In this document: in pieces, positions 46,080-55,258 of the stretch
Layout of the letters: the number at the start of each line of letters is the position of its first letter
Numbering within the stretch: position 1 is the first letter of the stretch
Source: Myroides odoratus DSM 2801
GTDB taxonomy: Bacteria; Bacteroidota; Bacteroidia; Flavobacteriales; Flavobacteriaceae
Assembly: GCF_000243275.1 (NCBI RefSeq)
Contig: NZ_CM001437.1
Location: forward strand, 4,071,793 to 4,135,792
DNA length: 64,000 nt
Direction: 5' to 3'
Notes under the pieces: model-generated
The model's database searches: none
Told to the model about the DNA's origin: nothing
What the model saw: the letters and a program-made list of their open reading frames with translations, nothing else
Program-made: the position numbers and the translations under genes

Positions 46080-46787
46080 ATGGCATCAAATCCAAAAAGT
46101 TTGGGAAATCGCGTCGGTTCATTACAATGTGATAATACGACATTACATCTATTAAAGGCTAATGACTTTGTGGCCAATGCAATTAGACAACGTCTAAAAA
46201 ATGTATGTGTAATCAATGTCTGTTCTTCCCCAGGTTCTGGTAAAACTACATTAATGCAAGAAACGGGAAAACGCTTAGGGAAAGATTTAAATATTGCCGT
46301 TTTGGTTGGAGATCCTGAAACAGATCGCGATGCGGTTCGCATGAAAGAAGTGGGTTTGAATGCACTTCAGATTGTTACTGGAGGGATGTGCCATATTGAA
46401 GCACAAATGATCCTTCAAGCTTTAGATCATATCGAGTTAGAAAACCTTGATTTATTGTTTATTGAGAATGTTGGAAATCTATTGTGTCCTTCTGCTTTTG
46501 ACTTAGGTGAAGATTATCGCGTTACTTTATTAGCCACAACAGAAGGAGATGATAAACCAAAAAAGTACCCTCGTATGTTCTTAACGAGTGAATTGATGTT
46601 GGTTTCTAAAGCCGATTTATTACCCTATGTTCCTTTTACAGTTGAAAATGTAACGCAAGATGCAAGAGAGGTAAATCCTAATATTGAGATCTTGACTATC
46701 AGCACATTGAATGGAGAGGGAATAGATGCTTGGTGTGAATGGCTACAAGCTCGTGTAGCAGCTAAAAAAGCACAAATTGCGGAATAA
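46080..46787 (+). CDS. hypB: Nickel-insertion GTPase HypB
   Basis: The 235-residue SIMIBI-class GTPase has the P-loop SSPGSGKTT, the metal-binding TGGMCHIEA (Cys-His of the G-domain site), IENVGNLLCPSAFDLGE, and SKADLL for guanine recognition. The N-terminal high-affinity CxxCGC motif and His-rich tract of some HypB proteins are absent. It is 12 bp downstream of hypA. With HypA it presumably loads nickel onto the UreE/UreG machinery, as in Helicobacter. Confidence 0.93.
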   Translation: MASNPKSLGNRVGSLQCDNTTLHLLKANDFVANAIRQRLKNVCVINVCSSPGSGKTTLMQETGKRLGKDLNIAVLVGDPETDRDAVRMKEVGLNALQIVTGGMCHIEAQMILQALDHIELENLDLLFIENVGNLLCPSAFDLGEDYRVTLLATTEGDDKPKKYPRMFLTSELMLVSKADLLPYVPFTVENVTQDAREVNPNIEILTISTLNGEGIDAWCEWLQARVAAKKAQIAE

Positions 46788-46794
46788 CTCCTCC

Positions 46795-47253
46795 ATGCAA
46801 GAGCCTATTTATATTGATGAAGTTCAATTCCAAGAGACGCTTATTGAGGGAGTCGATTGGTTTGAAATCGAATGGTTTGAAACACAAAAGCACTTGTTCA
46901 AACGAACAACAAAGCAGGGTATTGAACTTCATATCGAAAGAAAACAAAGGCATATCTGGAAGCAAGGGGATGCTTTATATTGCAATGGGGTATTACTTGC
47001 TCAAGTAGTAATCAAACCCACCTTGACCATTCAATTTTCAGTTACAAATGGTGCACCAATTGCAGATTTCACTTATTATATCGGCAATAGACACCTGCCT
47101 ATTTTTATTGAAAAGGAAACGAATCAATTGTTGGTGCCCTATGATGGTCAGTTATATGAACAAGTAATAGCAAAGTTTCCAACCTATATCACCTTAGTCA
47201 AACAGCCATTGCATCCGACAATGCTTTTGACTCAACAACAGACACAAGTATAA
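46795..47253 (+). CDS. UreE-like nickel-binding protein, second paralogue
   Basis: From ATG 46795 the 152-residue protein has the UreE two-domain plan. The N-terminal strand-rich domain (IELHIERKQRHIWKQGDALYCNGVLLAQV) is followed by the metal-binding domain with YYIGNRHLPIFIEKETNQLLVPYDGQLYEQV, where the GNRH histidine is the conserved nickel ligand of UreE. There is no His-rich tail. The urease operon has its own ureE (58283), so this copy may be specialised for HypA/HypB or nickel storage (inference). The frame upstream to 46777 begins with TTG inside hypB. Confidence 0.85.
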   Translation: MQEPIYIDEVQFQETLIEGVDWFEIEWFETQKHLFKRTTKQGIELHIERKQRHIWKQGDALYCNGVLLAQVVIKPTLTIQFSVTNGAPIADFTYYIGNRHLPIFIEKETNQLLVPYDGQLYEQVIAKFPTYITLVKQPLHPTMLLTQQQTQV

Positions 47254-47257
47254 ATCC

Positions 47258-48256
47258 ATGAGAAAATTATTTTTCTTTCCTTTATTGGTTGTTTTAAGCT
47301 TAGTACAAGCTTGTAAACAAGAAACGAAAGCCCCTTCAACTGTTGATACAGACACCACAGTGTACGCCATTGACAGTAGAGGTAAAGAGGTTAAATTACC
47401 AAAAGCAGCTACGCGTATTGTAGCTTTATATGAAGCACTAGTTGATGATGTTTTCATGCTGGATGCCCAAGATAAACTCGTGGGTATACCACAGCAGACG
47501 TATCTAAACGAAGATGCTTTTGCTTTTTTTTCAACCTTAGATAGTCGTATGGCTAAAAAAGAGATTGCTACACCTACTTTTGGGGGCGGTTCTTCTAATG
47601 TGGAAGCCCTGGTTGGCTTACAGCCAGATCTTGTACTTACTTTTGATCAAGACAAAGAAGTTGTTGCTCAACTAGAAAATCTAGGCATTGCCGTATATAC
47701 AATTGCTAGCGAAAATAAAGAAGGGATTATCAGAGAACTAGAGGGAATAGGAACTTTAGTTGGTAAAGAAGAACGCGCAAAAAACATTACAGCCTATATC
47801 CAAAAGGAAATTAAGGAGATGGAGGCAACTAAGATTGACAACCAAAAGAAAGTCTATTATGCTTGGTCCAAAGGGCGTGTTCTTTCTACTTCGGGCAAGG
47901 GAACATTAATGGATATGGCCATTACACTTTCAGGAGCAATCAATGCTTGTCCGCTTGAAATGCAAGCACCTAATATTGGAGCAGAAATGCTATACAAATG
48001 GAATCCGGACATCATTTTATTGTGGAATTCAAATGAAAGTGATGTGTATGACTTAAGTGAATTAGCCAATTTACCTGCGGTTGTTAACAAACAGGTAAAA
48101 GTTATGCAACCCTCTTTTTTATTTGATCCACACACCGTAAAATTTTTATTATTTGCTAAACAAGTGAGACAGTGGAGTTATCCAACCTATACAGAAGAGG
48201 CTTTGCAAGCTGATTTAATGGAAGCCATGCATATTTTGTATGCTACTAAAAAATAG
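47258..48256 (+). CDS. Lipoprotein substrate-binding protein of a FecCD-type ABC transporter (probably nickel)
   Basis: The 332-residue protein has a lipoprotein signal with lipobox LVQAC (MRKLFFFPLLVVLSLVQAC). Its fold is that of BtuF/FecB-type metal or cobalamin binding proteins (AATRIVALYEALVDDVFMLDAQDKLVGIPQQ, VEALVGLQPDLVLTF, WNPDIILLWN). It should capture a metal or metal chelate in the periplasm and pass it to the permease at 48272. Nickel as ligand is inferred from the hypA/hypB/ureE neighbours; cobalamin or a ferric siderophore are alternatives. A gap of 4 bp from the UreE-like gene indicates an operon. Confidence 0.88.
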   Translation: MRKLFFFPLLVVLSLVQACKQETKAPSTVDTDTTVYAIDSRGKEVKLPKAATRIVALYEALVDDVFMLDAQDKLVGIPQQTYLNEDAFAFFSTLDSRMAKKEIATPTFGGGSSNVEALVGLQPDLVLTFDQDKEVVAQLENLGIAVYTIASENKEGIIRELEGIGTLVGKEERAKNITAYIQKEIKEMEATKIDNQKKVYYAWSKGRVLSTSGKGTLMDMAITLSGAINACPLEMQAPNIGAEMLYKWNPDIILLWNSNESDVYDLSELANLPAVVNKQVKVMQPSFLFDPHTVKFLLFAKQVRQWSYPTYTEEALQADLMEAMHILYATKK

Positions 48257-48271
48257 AGATTTACTTGGTAT

Positions 48272-49270
48272 ATGAAAGTTCGTTTTAGTCTTATTCTATT
48301 GGGAATTGTACCCATTCTATTGTTGATTGGTTCACTATTGTTGGGAACAACAACGAATCTTTCGCCTGTAGAATTAGTGCATTATATGGGTCAAGCTTTG
48401 CATCACACAGGAGATACAACAGATCCTATTGAAACGATTTTGTGGAAAGTGCGCTTACCTCGAATTATCTTAACTTTTTTAGTAGGGGCAGCTTTGGCAG
48501 TATCGGGGGGAGTATTACAGGCTATATTTAGAAATCCGATTGTAGATCCTTTTACCCTAGGTATTTCTTCTGGCGCAGCATTTGGTGCCGCATTAGCCAT
48601 GTTATTTCCCTTTATTTCAGTCAATTTATCTGCTTTTGTATTTGGAGTCTTGGCTGTTCTTTTAACTTATATGGTTTCATACGCTGGCCAACGAACATCC
48701 ATTGTGAGTATGGTTTTATCTGGAATCATTGTCTCGGGTATTTTTACGGCATTACTAACCTTGTTGCAATATTTAAGTGATCCGTATAAATTACAAGCGA
48801 TTGTACAATGGACGATGGGAAATCTACATACCGCTTCTTGGGCGAAAGTGCAAACTGCTTTTGCGCCCATTTTAATTGGTTTGTTGCTTATTTTACTCTT
48901 GCGCTGGAAGTTGAATCTTTTGGCACTAGGGGATCATGAAGCATTAGCGGTGGGTGTAAATCCAAAATATTTAAAGCTGTTATTGATTGGAGTCGCCACC
49001 ATGATTACAACTTCAGCTGTTGCGGCTGTTGGAGTTATCAGTTTATTTGGCTTGATTGTTCCTCATATCAGTAGAATGATCTTTGGTCCGAACAACACCA
49101 TCGGTGTTTGGGCGAATATCAGCATCGGTGGTTCATTTTTATTAGTTATTGATGATTTTTCTCGTGCTGTAATGCCTTTTGAAATTCCAGTTGGTGTGTT
49201 TACCATGTTAATCGGTGCGCCAATTTTTATTTACCTCATGAAGAAAAGTCTAACGCAGTGGAATGCATGA
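48272..49270 (+). CDS. FecCD-family ABC transporter permease (probably nickel)
   Basis: The 332-residue integral membrane protein has about ten membrane segments and the FecCD signatures RLPRIILTFLVGAALAVSGGVLQAIFRNPIVDPFTLGISSGAAFGA and VGVISLFGLIVPHISRM. It acts as a homodimer in the inner membrane. The stop codon overlaps the ATG of the ATPase gene by 4 bp. Confidence 0.92.
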   Translation: MKVRFSLILLGIVPILLLIGSLLLGTTTNLSPVELVHYMGQALHHTGDTTDPIETILWKVRLPRIILTFLVGAALAVSGGVLQAIFRNPIVDPFTLGISSGAAFGAALAMLFPFISVNLSAFVFGVLAVLLTYMVSYAGQRTSIVSMVLSGIIVSGIFTALLTLLQYLSDPYKLQAIVQWTMGNLHTASWAKVQTAFAPILIGLLLILLLRWKLNLLALGDHEALAVGVNPKYLKLLLIGVATMITTSAVAAVGVISLFGLIVPHISRMIFGPNNTIGVWANISIGGSFLLVIDDFSRAVMPFEIPVGVFTMLIGAPIFIYLMKKSLTQWNA

Positions 49271-50028
49271 AACAGTTTATTCAATTACAGCATGTATCCT
49301 TTGCTTATGAGAAGCAATTGGTCTTGAATCAAATTAATGCTTCTTTTGAGAAAGGAAAATTATCTGTCATTTTAGGCCGAAATGGCAGTGGAAAGTCCAC
49401 CATGTTCAACATCTTGGCAGGATTAGAAAAGAAATATGAAGGTCAGGTTTTCTTTGATGGCATCGAGCGAAAAGGAAGTAGACATCCCATTCGATTGGGG
49501 TTTTTAAATCAGTTTCATCAAACGACTTTTCCTTTTACAGTAAGAGAAGTTATCTTAACCGGACGTGCCTCTTTTTCTTCTTTTAAACCATCTACAGAAG
49601 ATCATCGGGAAGTGGAAGAAATTGTAGCTCGCTTTCAGTTAACTCATCTGATTGATAAGCCTTATACTGCGCTTTCAGGCGGAGAACGACAATTGGTTTT
49701 ACTCTGTCGTGTTTTGGTTCAAAAACCAGCCGTATTAATGCTCGATGAACCAACAAATCACCTCGATTTACACTATCAGGTGGCGGTCTTGAAATGCATC
49801 AAACAATTGGCTAATGAAGGAACAACTATTCTTTGTGTGATGCACGATCCCAATTTAGCTTTTATGTTTGGGGATCGTTTTTATTTGATGCAAAACAATC
49901 AATTGATTGATATTCAATCACTCGAAAACAAGGAGGTACATCAATTGTTAGAAGAAACTTATCAATTGCCTTTACATCCTCTTGATAATCAAGGCAAACT
50001 GATGTTTATGCCCTTAATTGAAGTTTAA
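49267..50028 (+). CDS. ABC transporter ATP-binding protein (FecE/BtuD type, probably nickel)
   Basis: The 253-residue ATPase has Walker A GRNGSGKST, Q-loop NQFHQTTFPFT, the ABC signature LSGGERQLVLLCR, Walker B AVLMLDEPTNHLD and the H-loop MHDPN. It powers uptake through the permease at 48272. The ATG at 49267 overlaps the permease stop; a GTG three codons earlier is unlikely. Substrate assignment is inferred from the operon. Confidence 0.9.
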   Translation: MKQFIQLQHVSFAYEKQLVLNQINASFEKGKLSVILGRNGSGKSTMFNILAGLEKKYEGQVFFDGIERKGSRHPIRLGFLNQFHQTTFPFTVREVILTGRASFSSFKPSTEDHREVEEIVARFQLTHLIDKPYTALSGGERQLVLLCRVLVQKPAVLMLDEPTNHLDLHYQVAVLKCIKQLANEGTTILCVMHDPNLAFMFGDRFYLMQNNQLIDIQSLENKEVHQLLEETYQLPLHPLDNQGKLMFMPLIEV

Positions 50029-50029
50029 T

Positions 50030-50554
50030 ATGTTCGAAATTAAGATAAAAAAGGTAGATGAAAAGACAATGGAAGGCGTTCTTGCCTATGTTAAAGCTTT
50101 TCGAAAGGATTTATTTCCCATGCTAGACCATACAAAAGTTCCCAACGATTTACTTCATTTTAAATCAATCTATTTGGATCATCCTCTAGGATGTTTTCTA
50201 CAAGCGAATAATGAAAAAGGAGAATTAATTGGTGTCATTGGCATGATGCCTTATGATGACCGTTTTGATTACCTCGATTATAAGCATCAACGAACGGTAG
50301 AAGTGGCTCGTCTTTTTGTTGAACCTACTTATCGACGAACGGGATTAGCAACTCAACTATTTCAAGCTTTATTTCAAGTAGCCAAAGAAAAAGAAATTGA
50401 ATGCTTGTACTTGCATACCCATCCTTTTTTGACAGGTGCTTTTGAGTATTGGCAAAAACAGGGTTTTCAACATCGTACAACTTCCCTAGACGGTGGATTT
50501 ACGACCTGGCATATGGATAGGATGGTTGATAGTTTACGGTTAGCTACTATATAA
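50030..50554 (+). CDS. GNAT family N-acetyltransferase in the nickel operon
   Basis: The 174-residue protein has the GNAT acetyl-CoA core VEVARLFVEPTYRRTGLATQLFQALFQVA and a following YLHTHPFLTGAFEYWQKQGF motif. It starts 1 bp after the ATPase stop and ends 9 bp before the receptor gene, so it is tightly embedded in the transport operon. A role in modifying an imported or exported metal chelator is plausible but unproven; a fortuitous insertion is the alternative. Confidence 0.85.
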   Translation: MFEIKIKKVDEKTMEGVLAYVKAFRKDLFPMLDHTKVPNDLLHFKSIYLDHPLGCFLQANNEKGELIGVIGMMPYDDRFDYLDYKHQRTVEVARLFVEPTYRRTGLATQLFQALFQVAKEKEIECLYLHTHPFLTGAFEYWQKQGFQHRTTSLDGGFTTWHMDRMVDSLRLATI

Positions 50555-50563
50555 TTTAAAACA

Positions 50564-52987
50564 ATGAAAAAACAGATACAACAACTAGGAATAGGGGCGT
50601 TATTGCTTTTATTTCCTGCTGTGCTTATGGCACAAAGCTCACAACGTATTGCGGGGCGTATTTTAGGTGAGAAAAACAACCCTATTGCCGCAGCAACAGT
50701 GGTTTTAGATCAGCATAATATTGAACAAAGCAATAGAGAAGGGGCATTTGAGAGTGCAACTACATTGGCTTTTCCATTGGTCATTCAGATTCACGCTCCA
50801 GGGTATAAATCCAAGCAAGTAACCTTAACAGAAGCCAATTACAAAGCGGGTTTTGTAGTTCAATTGGAGGAGGATACGAATCAATTGGATGAAATTGTGG
50901 TAACCTCAAGACGAGATAATTCTTATTTGACGAATTCTACGGTTTTAGGTGGAAAATACAATGGTCGAATTAAAGATTTACCTCAATCGATTTCTATTGT
51001 GTCTAGTGAGTTGATGGAAGATAAACAAGTATTTCAAGTTGCTGATGTTATTCCAGATTTAGCTGGGGTTACACAAGCATCTGTTTATGATGAATTTGTC
51101 ATCCGCGGTTTTAAAAGTGGGTATGACAATGGGATTCGATTGATTAACGGAATGCGTTCGGCTTATGGTTTTGGAGAGAGCTATTATCGTTCACCCATGA
51201 CAATTAATTTTGAGAGCATTGAGGTTCTAAAAGGACCTGGAGCTTCTTTATTTGGAGATATTGCACCTGGGGGAACCATCAATATGGTAACTAAAAAAAC
51301 GCGAGAAGAACACAAGGGGATTCTTTCTTTTTCTGCAGGAAGTTTTGAAACACTTCGTACAACTATTGATGTAGGGGGACCATTAGACAAAGAAAAGAAA
51401 ATCTTATATCGTTTGAATGCGGGGTATGAAACCTCAAAGACATTTAGAGATATCAACAACCGCAAGAACTTTGCTGTAGCACCTTCGTTTACGTTCAAAC
51501 CAGTGGAAGGAACTACCTTAGATGTCGATTTAGTCTTTGATCAATTCAACGGATATTTGGATCGTGGAATGAGTACTAAAGGTGGGGATTTATATGGTTT
51601 ACCGCGTACTTTTACGTTAAGTCAGCCTTCAGATTTTTTTAAAACAAAAACCACAACGATTAGTGGGCGTTTGACCCAGCGTATTGTAGATAATGTAAAT
51701 CTACATGTCAACTATATGAAGTCCATCTATGAAGAGGATTTAAATGAACACCGCACACTTAATACGTATGCTAATCCAGAAAACACAATTGTCAATTTGC
51801 GCTTTTTTGATCGCCATGGGAAGGAGTATACCGATAACTTTGTGTCTTATTTAAAATGGGATACCTATGGTAAGTATGTGGATCATCATGTTGTAGTAGG
51901 AATAGATTACGCCCAATACAAAGGAGATAAAAATAGCTACCAACGAGAAGCGCGTAGTAAAAAAGAAAATGGAGAAACGGTAGCCTTGACCTTTGACATG
52001 AATAATCCCGTATACCAAGGAGCTGATATCAACAACTACGTTTGGCGTTCGAATACACAATATCCTTTTATGAGCCCTTATAAGAGTACAGGAATCTATA
52101 TTCAAGATCAAATTTCGGTTGGTGATAAATTAAAAATGGTGCTTGGGTTAAGACACGAAAGTTATCAATCAGAAACAACAGATCCGAAAGAAACATTTAA
52201 AGCCACCCAAAATGTATGGTTACCTCGTGTAGGATTGACGTATCTCATCAACGATAAAATCAATTACTTTGCTAGCTACTCGCAAGGTTATGTGCCAATT
52301 GCAGCTAATTTTGTATCGAATTATAAAGATTATGGTGCAGACAGTGCGTTCAAATCAGAACGTAGTTTTCAAATCGAAACAGGTTTAAAAACGGGTTTCT
52401 TTGCGAATCAATTGCAAATGGATTTATCGCTCTTCCGCATTGAACGAAAAGATATGCTTCTTGGAACAGGACAACTTACTGAAGCGGGGTTACCTGTTTA
52501 CAGACAATCAGGGAAAGTTATTTCTCAAGGGGTAGAGGTAGATGTACGTGGACAAATTACCAAGGAATTCCAAATCATGGCCAATTATACCTTCAATGAT
52601 ACACAAATTAAGGAATCGGCTATCCCTTCAGAAAAAGAAGAACTATTACCTGGAGCACCGAAAAACTCCGCTAGTGTTTGGTTGAAATATGTGTTCTCTG
52701 ATACCGCTTTGAAAGGCTTAGGATTTGGTGTAGGGGCTTATTATGTTGATCAAAGACGATTGAGTGAAAGTGTAGGTAAAGATGCCGCTGGAAATGCAAC
52801 ATGGGGGTATCTTCCGGCTTATACTACAGCTAATGCAGCGGTATATTATCACCTAGATAAGTTTAAAATAGCCGTAAATATGAATAATATATTTGACAAG
52901 TATTATTTCTTAGGTGGTTTTGATTATACACGTGTATTTGCTGGAGCTCCTCGCAATGTGATGGTAGCCTTAAGCTATAATTTTTAG
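50564..52987 (+). CDS. TonB-dependent receptor (probably for a nickel chelate)
   Basis: The 807-residue outer-membrane receptor has a signal peptide (cleavage near VLMAQ-SS), a carboxypeptidase-like N-terminal domain (IAGRILGEKNNPIAAATVVL), a plug with LDEIVVTSRRDNSYL as TonB-box region, SIEVLKGPGASLFGDIAPGGTINMVTKK, and a 22-strand barrel ending in aromatic F (ALSYNF). The siderophore-type subfamily pattern suggests an organic metal chelate. It closes the hypA operon, giving a full path from outer membrane to cytoplasm. The nickel specificity is inferred from context only. Confidence 0.9.
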   Translation: MKKQIQQLGIGALLLLFPAVLMAQSSQRIAGRILGEKNNPIAAATVVLDQHNIEQSNREGAFESATTLAFPLVIQIHAPGYKSKQVTLTEANYKAGFVVQLEEDTNQLDEIVVTSRRDNSYLTNSTVLGGKYNGRIKDLPQSISIVSSELMEDKQVFQVADVIPDLAGVTQASVYDEFVIRGFKSGYDNGIRLINGMRSAYGFGESYYRSPMTINFESIEVLKGPGASLFGDIAPGGTINMVTKKTREEHKGILSFSAGSFETLRTTIDVGGPLDKEKKILYRLNAGYETSKTFRDINNRKNFAVAPSFTFKPVEGTTLDVDLVFDQFNGYLDRGMSTKGGDLYGLPRTFTLSQPSDFFKTKTTTISGRLTQRIVDNVNLHVNYMKSIYEEDLNEHRTLNTYANPENTIVNLRFFDRHGKEYTDNFVSYLKWDTYGKYVDHHVVVGIDYAQYKGDKNSYQREARSKKENGETVALTFDMNNPVYQGADINNYVWRSNTQYPFMSPYKSTGIYIQDQISVGDKLKMVLGLRHESYQSETTDPKETFKATQNVWLPRVGLTYLINDKINYFASYSQGYVPIAANFVSNYKDYGADSAFKSERSFQIETGLKTGFFANQLQMDLSLFRIERKDMLLGTGQLTEAGLPVYRQSGKVISQGVEVDVRGQITKEFQIMANYTFNDTQIKESAIPSEKEELLPGAPKNSASVWLKYVFSDTALKGLGFGVGAYYVDQRRLSESVGKDAAGNATWGYLPAYTTANAAVYYHLDKFKIAVNMNNIFDKYYFLGGFDYTRVFAGAPRNVMVALSYNF

Positions 52988-53031
52988 CCCCATTATAGAA
53001 ACAAATTGATTATTTTACTTGAGTTACTTTT

Positions 53032-53068
53032 AACCCTCAAAGGAAGTAAAATTCCTTGAGGGTTTTTT
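53032..53068 (+). terminator. Terminator of the nickel operon
   Basis: Stem AACCCTCAAAGGAA / TTCCTTGAGGGTT with a single A bulge, followed by T6. Confidence 0.9.
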
Positions 53069-53230
53069 AATGCTATTGGATGCCAGGATAAGTGAAACTA
53101 TGGAGCAAAAAGAAATAGACATATTTAGTAACTAAGAATTCGTTAACTATAAAAAGATTTAGCTGCTTTTCTACTAAAAAAATCAAATATTTTATATTAA
53201 ATTTATATTTATTGACTCAAATTAAAACTT

Positions 53231-53818
53231 ATGTTTACAGAAAAGGACAATGTATATTGGAAAGCATTTAGTGATACTATTCAAGCCGAGTTTGTAGCAC
53301 GACAATATTGGTATTCTCCAAAAGCAATTTATACGTATAAAGGTTTTTCTATTGTTTTTGATAATTACTATTTTACTAGTACAGTGGGCACTAGAAGCTA
53401 TGAGTCTTTTATTACTCGTGTTTACTGTAAATTTAATTACCCTCAATCCTTAAAAATTCGAATAGAAAAAGCGAGTTTTTTAAATCGTCTAATTAATATA
53501 TTTACAGGGAATTTATATCGAACACTAGATACTGAATTTGATCGTCATTATCATGTACATGCAACAAATCCCAATACTTGTGTTTTCTTATCTCCAGCTA
53601 TTAGACGAAGCTTATTGGATCTCAATATAGAAGGTTTATTTATAGATACGCAAGACGGAATCTGGGGAGACCCCTTAATTGGCAGTCAATATGAAGTAGC
53701 TATTTATGTAGAGTCTACACGATTAGAAGAACATGAACTAATTGCTTTAAAAGCGCTATTCGAGACCATTATAGATTCACTTTGTGCCAAATTTTATATC
53801 ACAGAAGTGCTAACGTAA
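53231..53818 (+). CDS. Hypothetical protein
   Basis: The 195-residue protein has no signal peptide or membrane helix. It contains many aromatic residues (YWKAF, QYWYSPKAIYTYKGFSIVFDNYYF), a TFDRHYHVHA-like segment (TEFDRHYHVHATNP) and a C-terminal helix. I do not recognise the family. It lies in the same direction as a SMI1/KNR4-type gene between the nickel and urease operons, possibly a pair. Its AT-rich promoter region holds no clear consensus element. Confidence 0.6.
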   Translation: MFTEKDNVYWKAFSDTIQAEFVARQYWYSPKAIYTYKGFSIVFDNYYFTSTVGTRSYESFITRVYCKFNYPQSLKIRIEKASFLNRLINIFTGNLYRTLDTEFDRHYHVHATNPNTCVFLSPAIRRSLLDLNIEGLFIDTQDGIWGDPLIGSQYEVAIYVESTRLEEHELIALKALFETIIDSLCAKFYITEVLT

Positions 53819-53914
53819 GCTTCTTTATTTACTATTTACTTCTTTCAATTCAACGTAATTTTATCAAAAAACAGCCATAAAAAAGAGTATCTTGCGCCTT
53901 TAAACTGCATCGAT

Positions 53915-54985
53915 ATGATACATTTTGAGTGTACTTCTAAAGGACTTCAAATCAATGGAAAAGAGTATAGTTTTCCTCTAAAAAAAGAAACTCTAGTTGA
54001 GCTATTTGGACCTCCAGTAGTTTTTCCGAGTGAATACAATGAGGTTTATATTTGGCATGATTTGGGATTACGAGGGTTTTCAAAAGACAGCATTGGTATT
54101 GAAACCCTAGAGGTTACCTATCAAGTGGAGGAGTATACGAGTGCAGTCCGTTCTCGTTTTAGTGGTGTATTTACTATGCATGGAGAATCAGATCCTCGTG
54201 TTTATTATGATACACATAAAAAAGAACGCGTGAAACTATGGGACAGTGATTCGTCGGGTGCATTTGTATTTAAGGATGTATCCGTTTGGTATTCCATTCG
54301 CGATACAACCCTGCATTCCCTTTCTTTAAGTGCATATGAAGAACCCGTAGTCGAGTCTGTTGAGATCTTGCCTTTGGAGGATGATTTCGCCTATTTACAC
54401 GTCGTTTGGCAGGATTGGAAAACAGCAATTGAACAAGTTATTGATTCGGATAATCGCTATTACAACCTGACTCATGGCCTTACACAAGAGCAATTGAATC
54501 TAGTGGAAGCAGAACTTGAAGAAATAAAGTTGCCGCTTCATTTAATTAATTTCTATAAAGCGGGAAATGTAAAATGGGATGCTGTAACTTCTGCTTTTAG
54601 TATACACGTAAATGGTTGGGATTATGATTTATTACCTTTTGACCGTATTCCTCATGAGTGGGAGATGATACAGGAACTTTTTGACGAGGAGGAAGAGATC
54701 GATGAAGAAACAAAAGATCAGTTTGATGCTAAACTGAAGTGTAACAGTTATGCGAACAAAGGATGGATTCCCTTCGCTGAAGGACGAAATGGCGATTATT
54801 TATTGTTTGACACCGATCCAAGTCAAACAGGGGGGTATGGACAAATTATTGAACTGCAAAATGAAGCCTGGACCCGTATGGTAGTTGCCCAAAGTTTAGA
54901 AGAATTAATTTATCGTGCCATTTCTTCTATCCAGCAAGAACAAGCTGAAAAATATAAGTTTATTCTAGAAAATGGCGCTTTTTAA
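53915..54985 (+). CDS. Protein with C-terminal SMI1/KNR4-like domain
   Basis: The 356-residue protein has an N-terminal part (FECTSKGLQINGKEYSFPLKKETLVELFGPPVVF ... YIWHDLGLRGFSK) that looks like a separate small domain. The C-terminal half (LTQEQLNLVEAELEEIKLPLHLINFYKAGNVKWD ... WIPFAEGRNGDYLLFDTDPSQTGGYGQIIELQNE) shows the SMI1/KNR4 pattern. SMI1/KNR4 domains are frequent in immunity proteins of contact-dependent toxins. No toxin gene is adjacent, so an orphan immunity protein or an unrelated role is possible. Confidence 0.75.
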   Translation: MIHFECTSKGLQINGKEYSFPLKKETLVELFGPPVVFPSEYNEVYIWHDLGLRGFSKDSIGIETLEVTYQVEEYTSAVRSRFSGVFTMHGESDPRVYYDTHKKERVKLWDSDSSGAFVFKDVSVWYSIRDTTLHSLSLSAYEEPVVESVEILPLEDDFAYLHVVWQDWKTAIEQVIDSDNRYYNLTHGLTQEQLNLVEAELEEIKLPLHLINFYKAGNVKWDAVTSAFSIHVNGWDYDLLPFDRIPHEWEMIQELFDEEEEIDEETKDQFDAKLKCNSYANKGWIPFAEGRNGDYLLFDTDPSQTGGYGQIIELQNEAWTRMVVAQSLEELIYRAISSIQQEQAEKYKFILENGAF

Positions 54986-55179
54986 TTTATAAATCACAAA
55001 ATGCTTAAAAAAGGGAAACAGTTAGCCTTCGATTTCAAACAAATGAGATGGCAAATACGAAACGATGGCTCTTTTTTAAAAGTTCTAGCTTTTTTATGTG
55101 AATAGAACGACGAGGATTAGAATGACTAAACGATGAATTAGCTGTAAAAGACTCAAGAATTGCCTATTTTATCCTAGCT
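54986..55179 (+). other. Intergenic region before the urease promoter
   Basis: It contains a 34-codon frame from ATG 55001 to the TAG at 55103-55105, which lacks recognisable features and is probably not a gene. Nothing else stands out. Confidence 0.4.
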
Positions 55180-55226
55180 TAGTCAAGATTTGTGCTATTT
55201 ATGAGCCTGGATTGAACTTATCTTTG
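55180..55226 (+). promoter_or_regulatory. Urease operon promoter with the box shared with the nickel operon
   Basis: TAGTCA-A-GATTTGTGCTATTT (55180-55200) is followed by the -7 element TATCTTTG at 55219-55226. The box matches the one at 45396 at 20 of 21 positions, and the distance to the -7 element is the same, 39 nt. The transcript should start about 25 nt before the first gene at 55259. Confidence 0.65.
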
Positions 55227-55258
55227 TTGCGTAATTAAAAACAAGGTGTAAGACTATT

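Noticed and set aside
45723..46787. hypA and hypB as markers of a NiFe hydrogenase locus
   Set aside because: No hydrogenase structural genes or hypCDEF are present in the window; the neighbours are nickel transport and urease genes.
47258..50028. FecCD-type ABC transporter as a vitamin B12 uptake system
   Set aside because: The families fit cobalamin uptake too, but the leader shows no cobalamin riboswitch and the operon begins with hypA-hypB-ureE homologues, so nickel is favoured, not proven.
55001..55105. 34-codon frame between the SMI1/KNR4 gene and the urease promoter
   Set aside because: It is short and basic, with no promoter or family signal; chance ORF is more likely.
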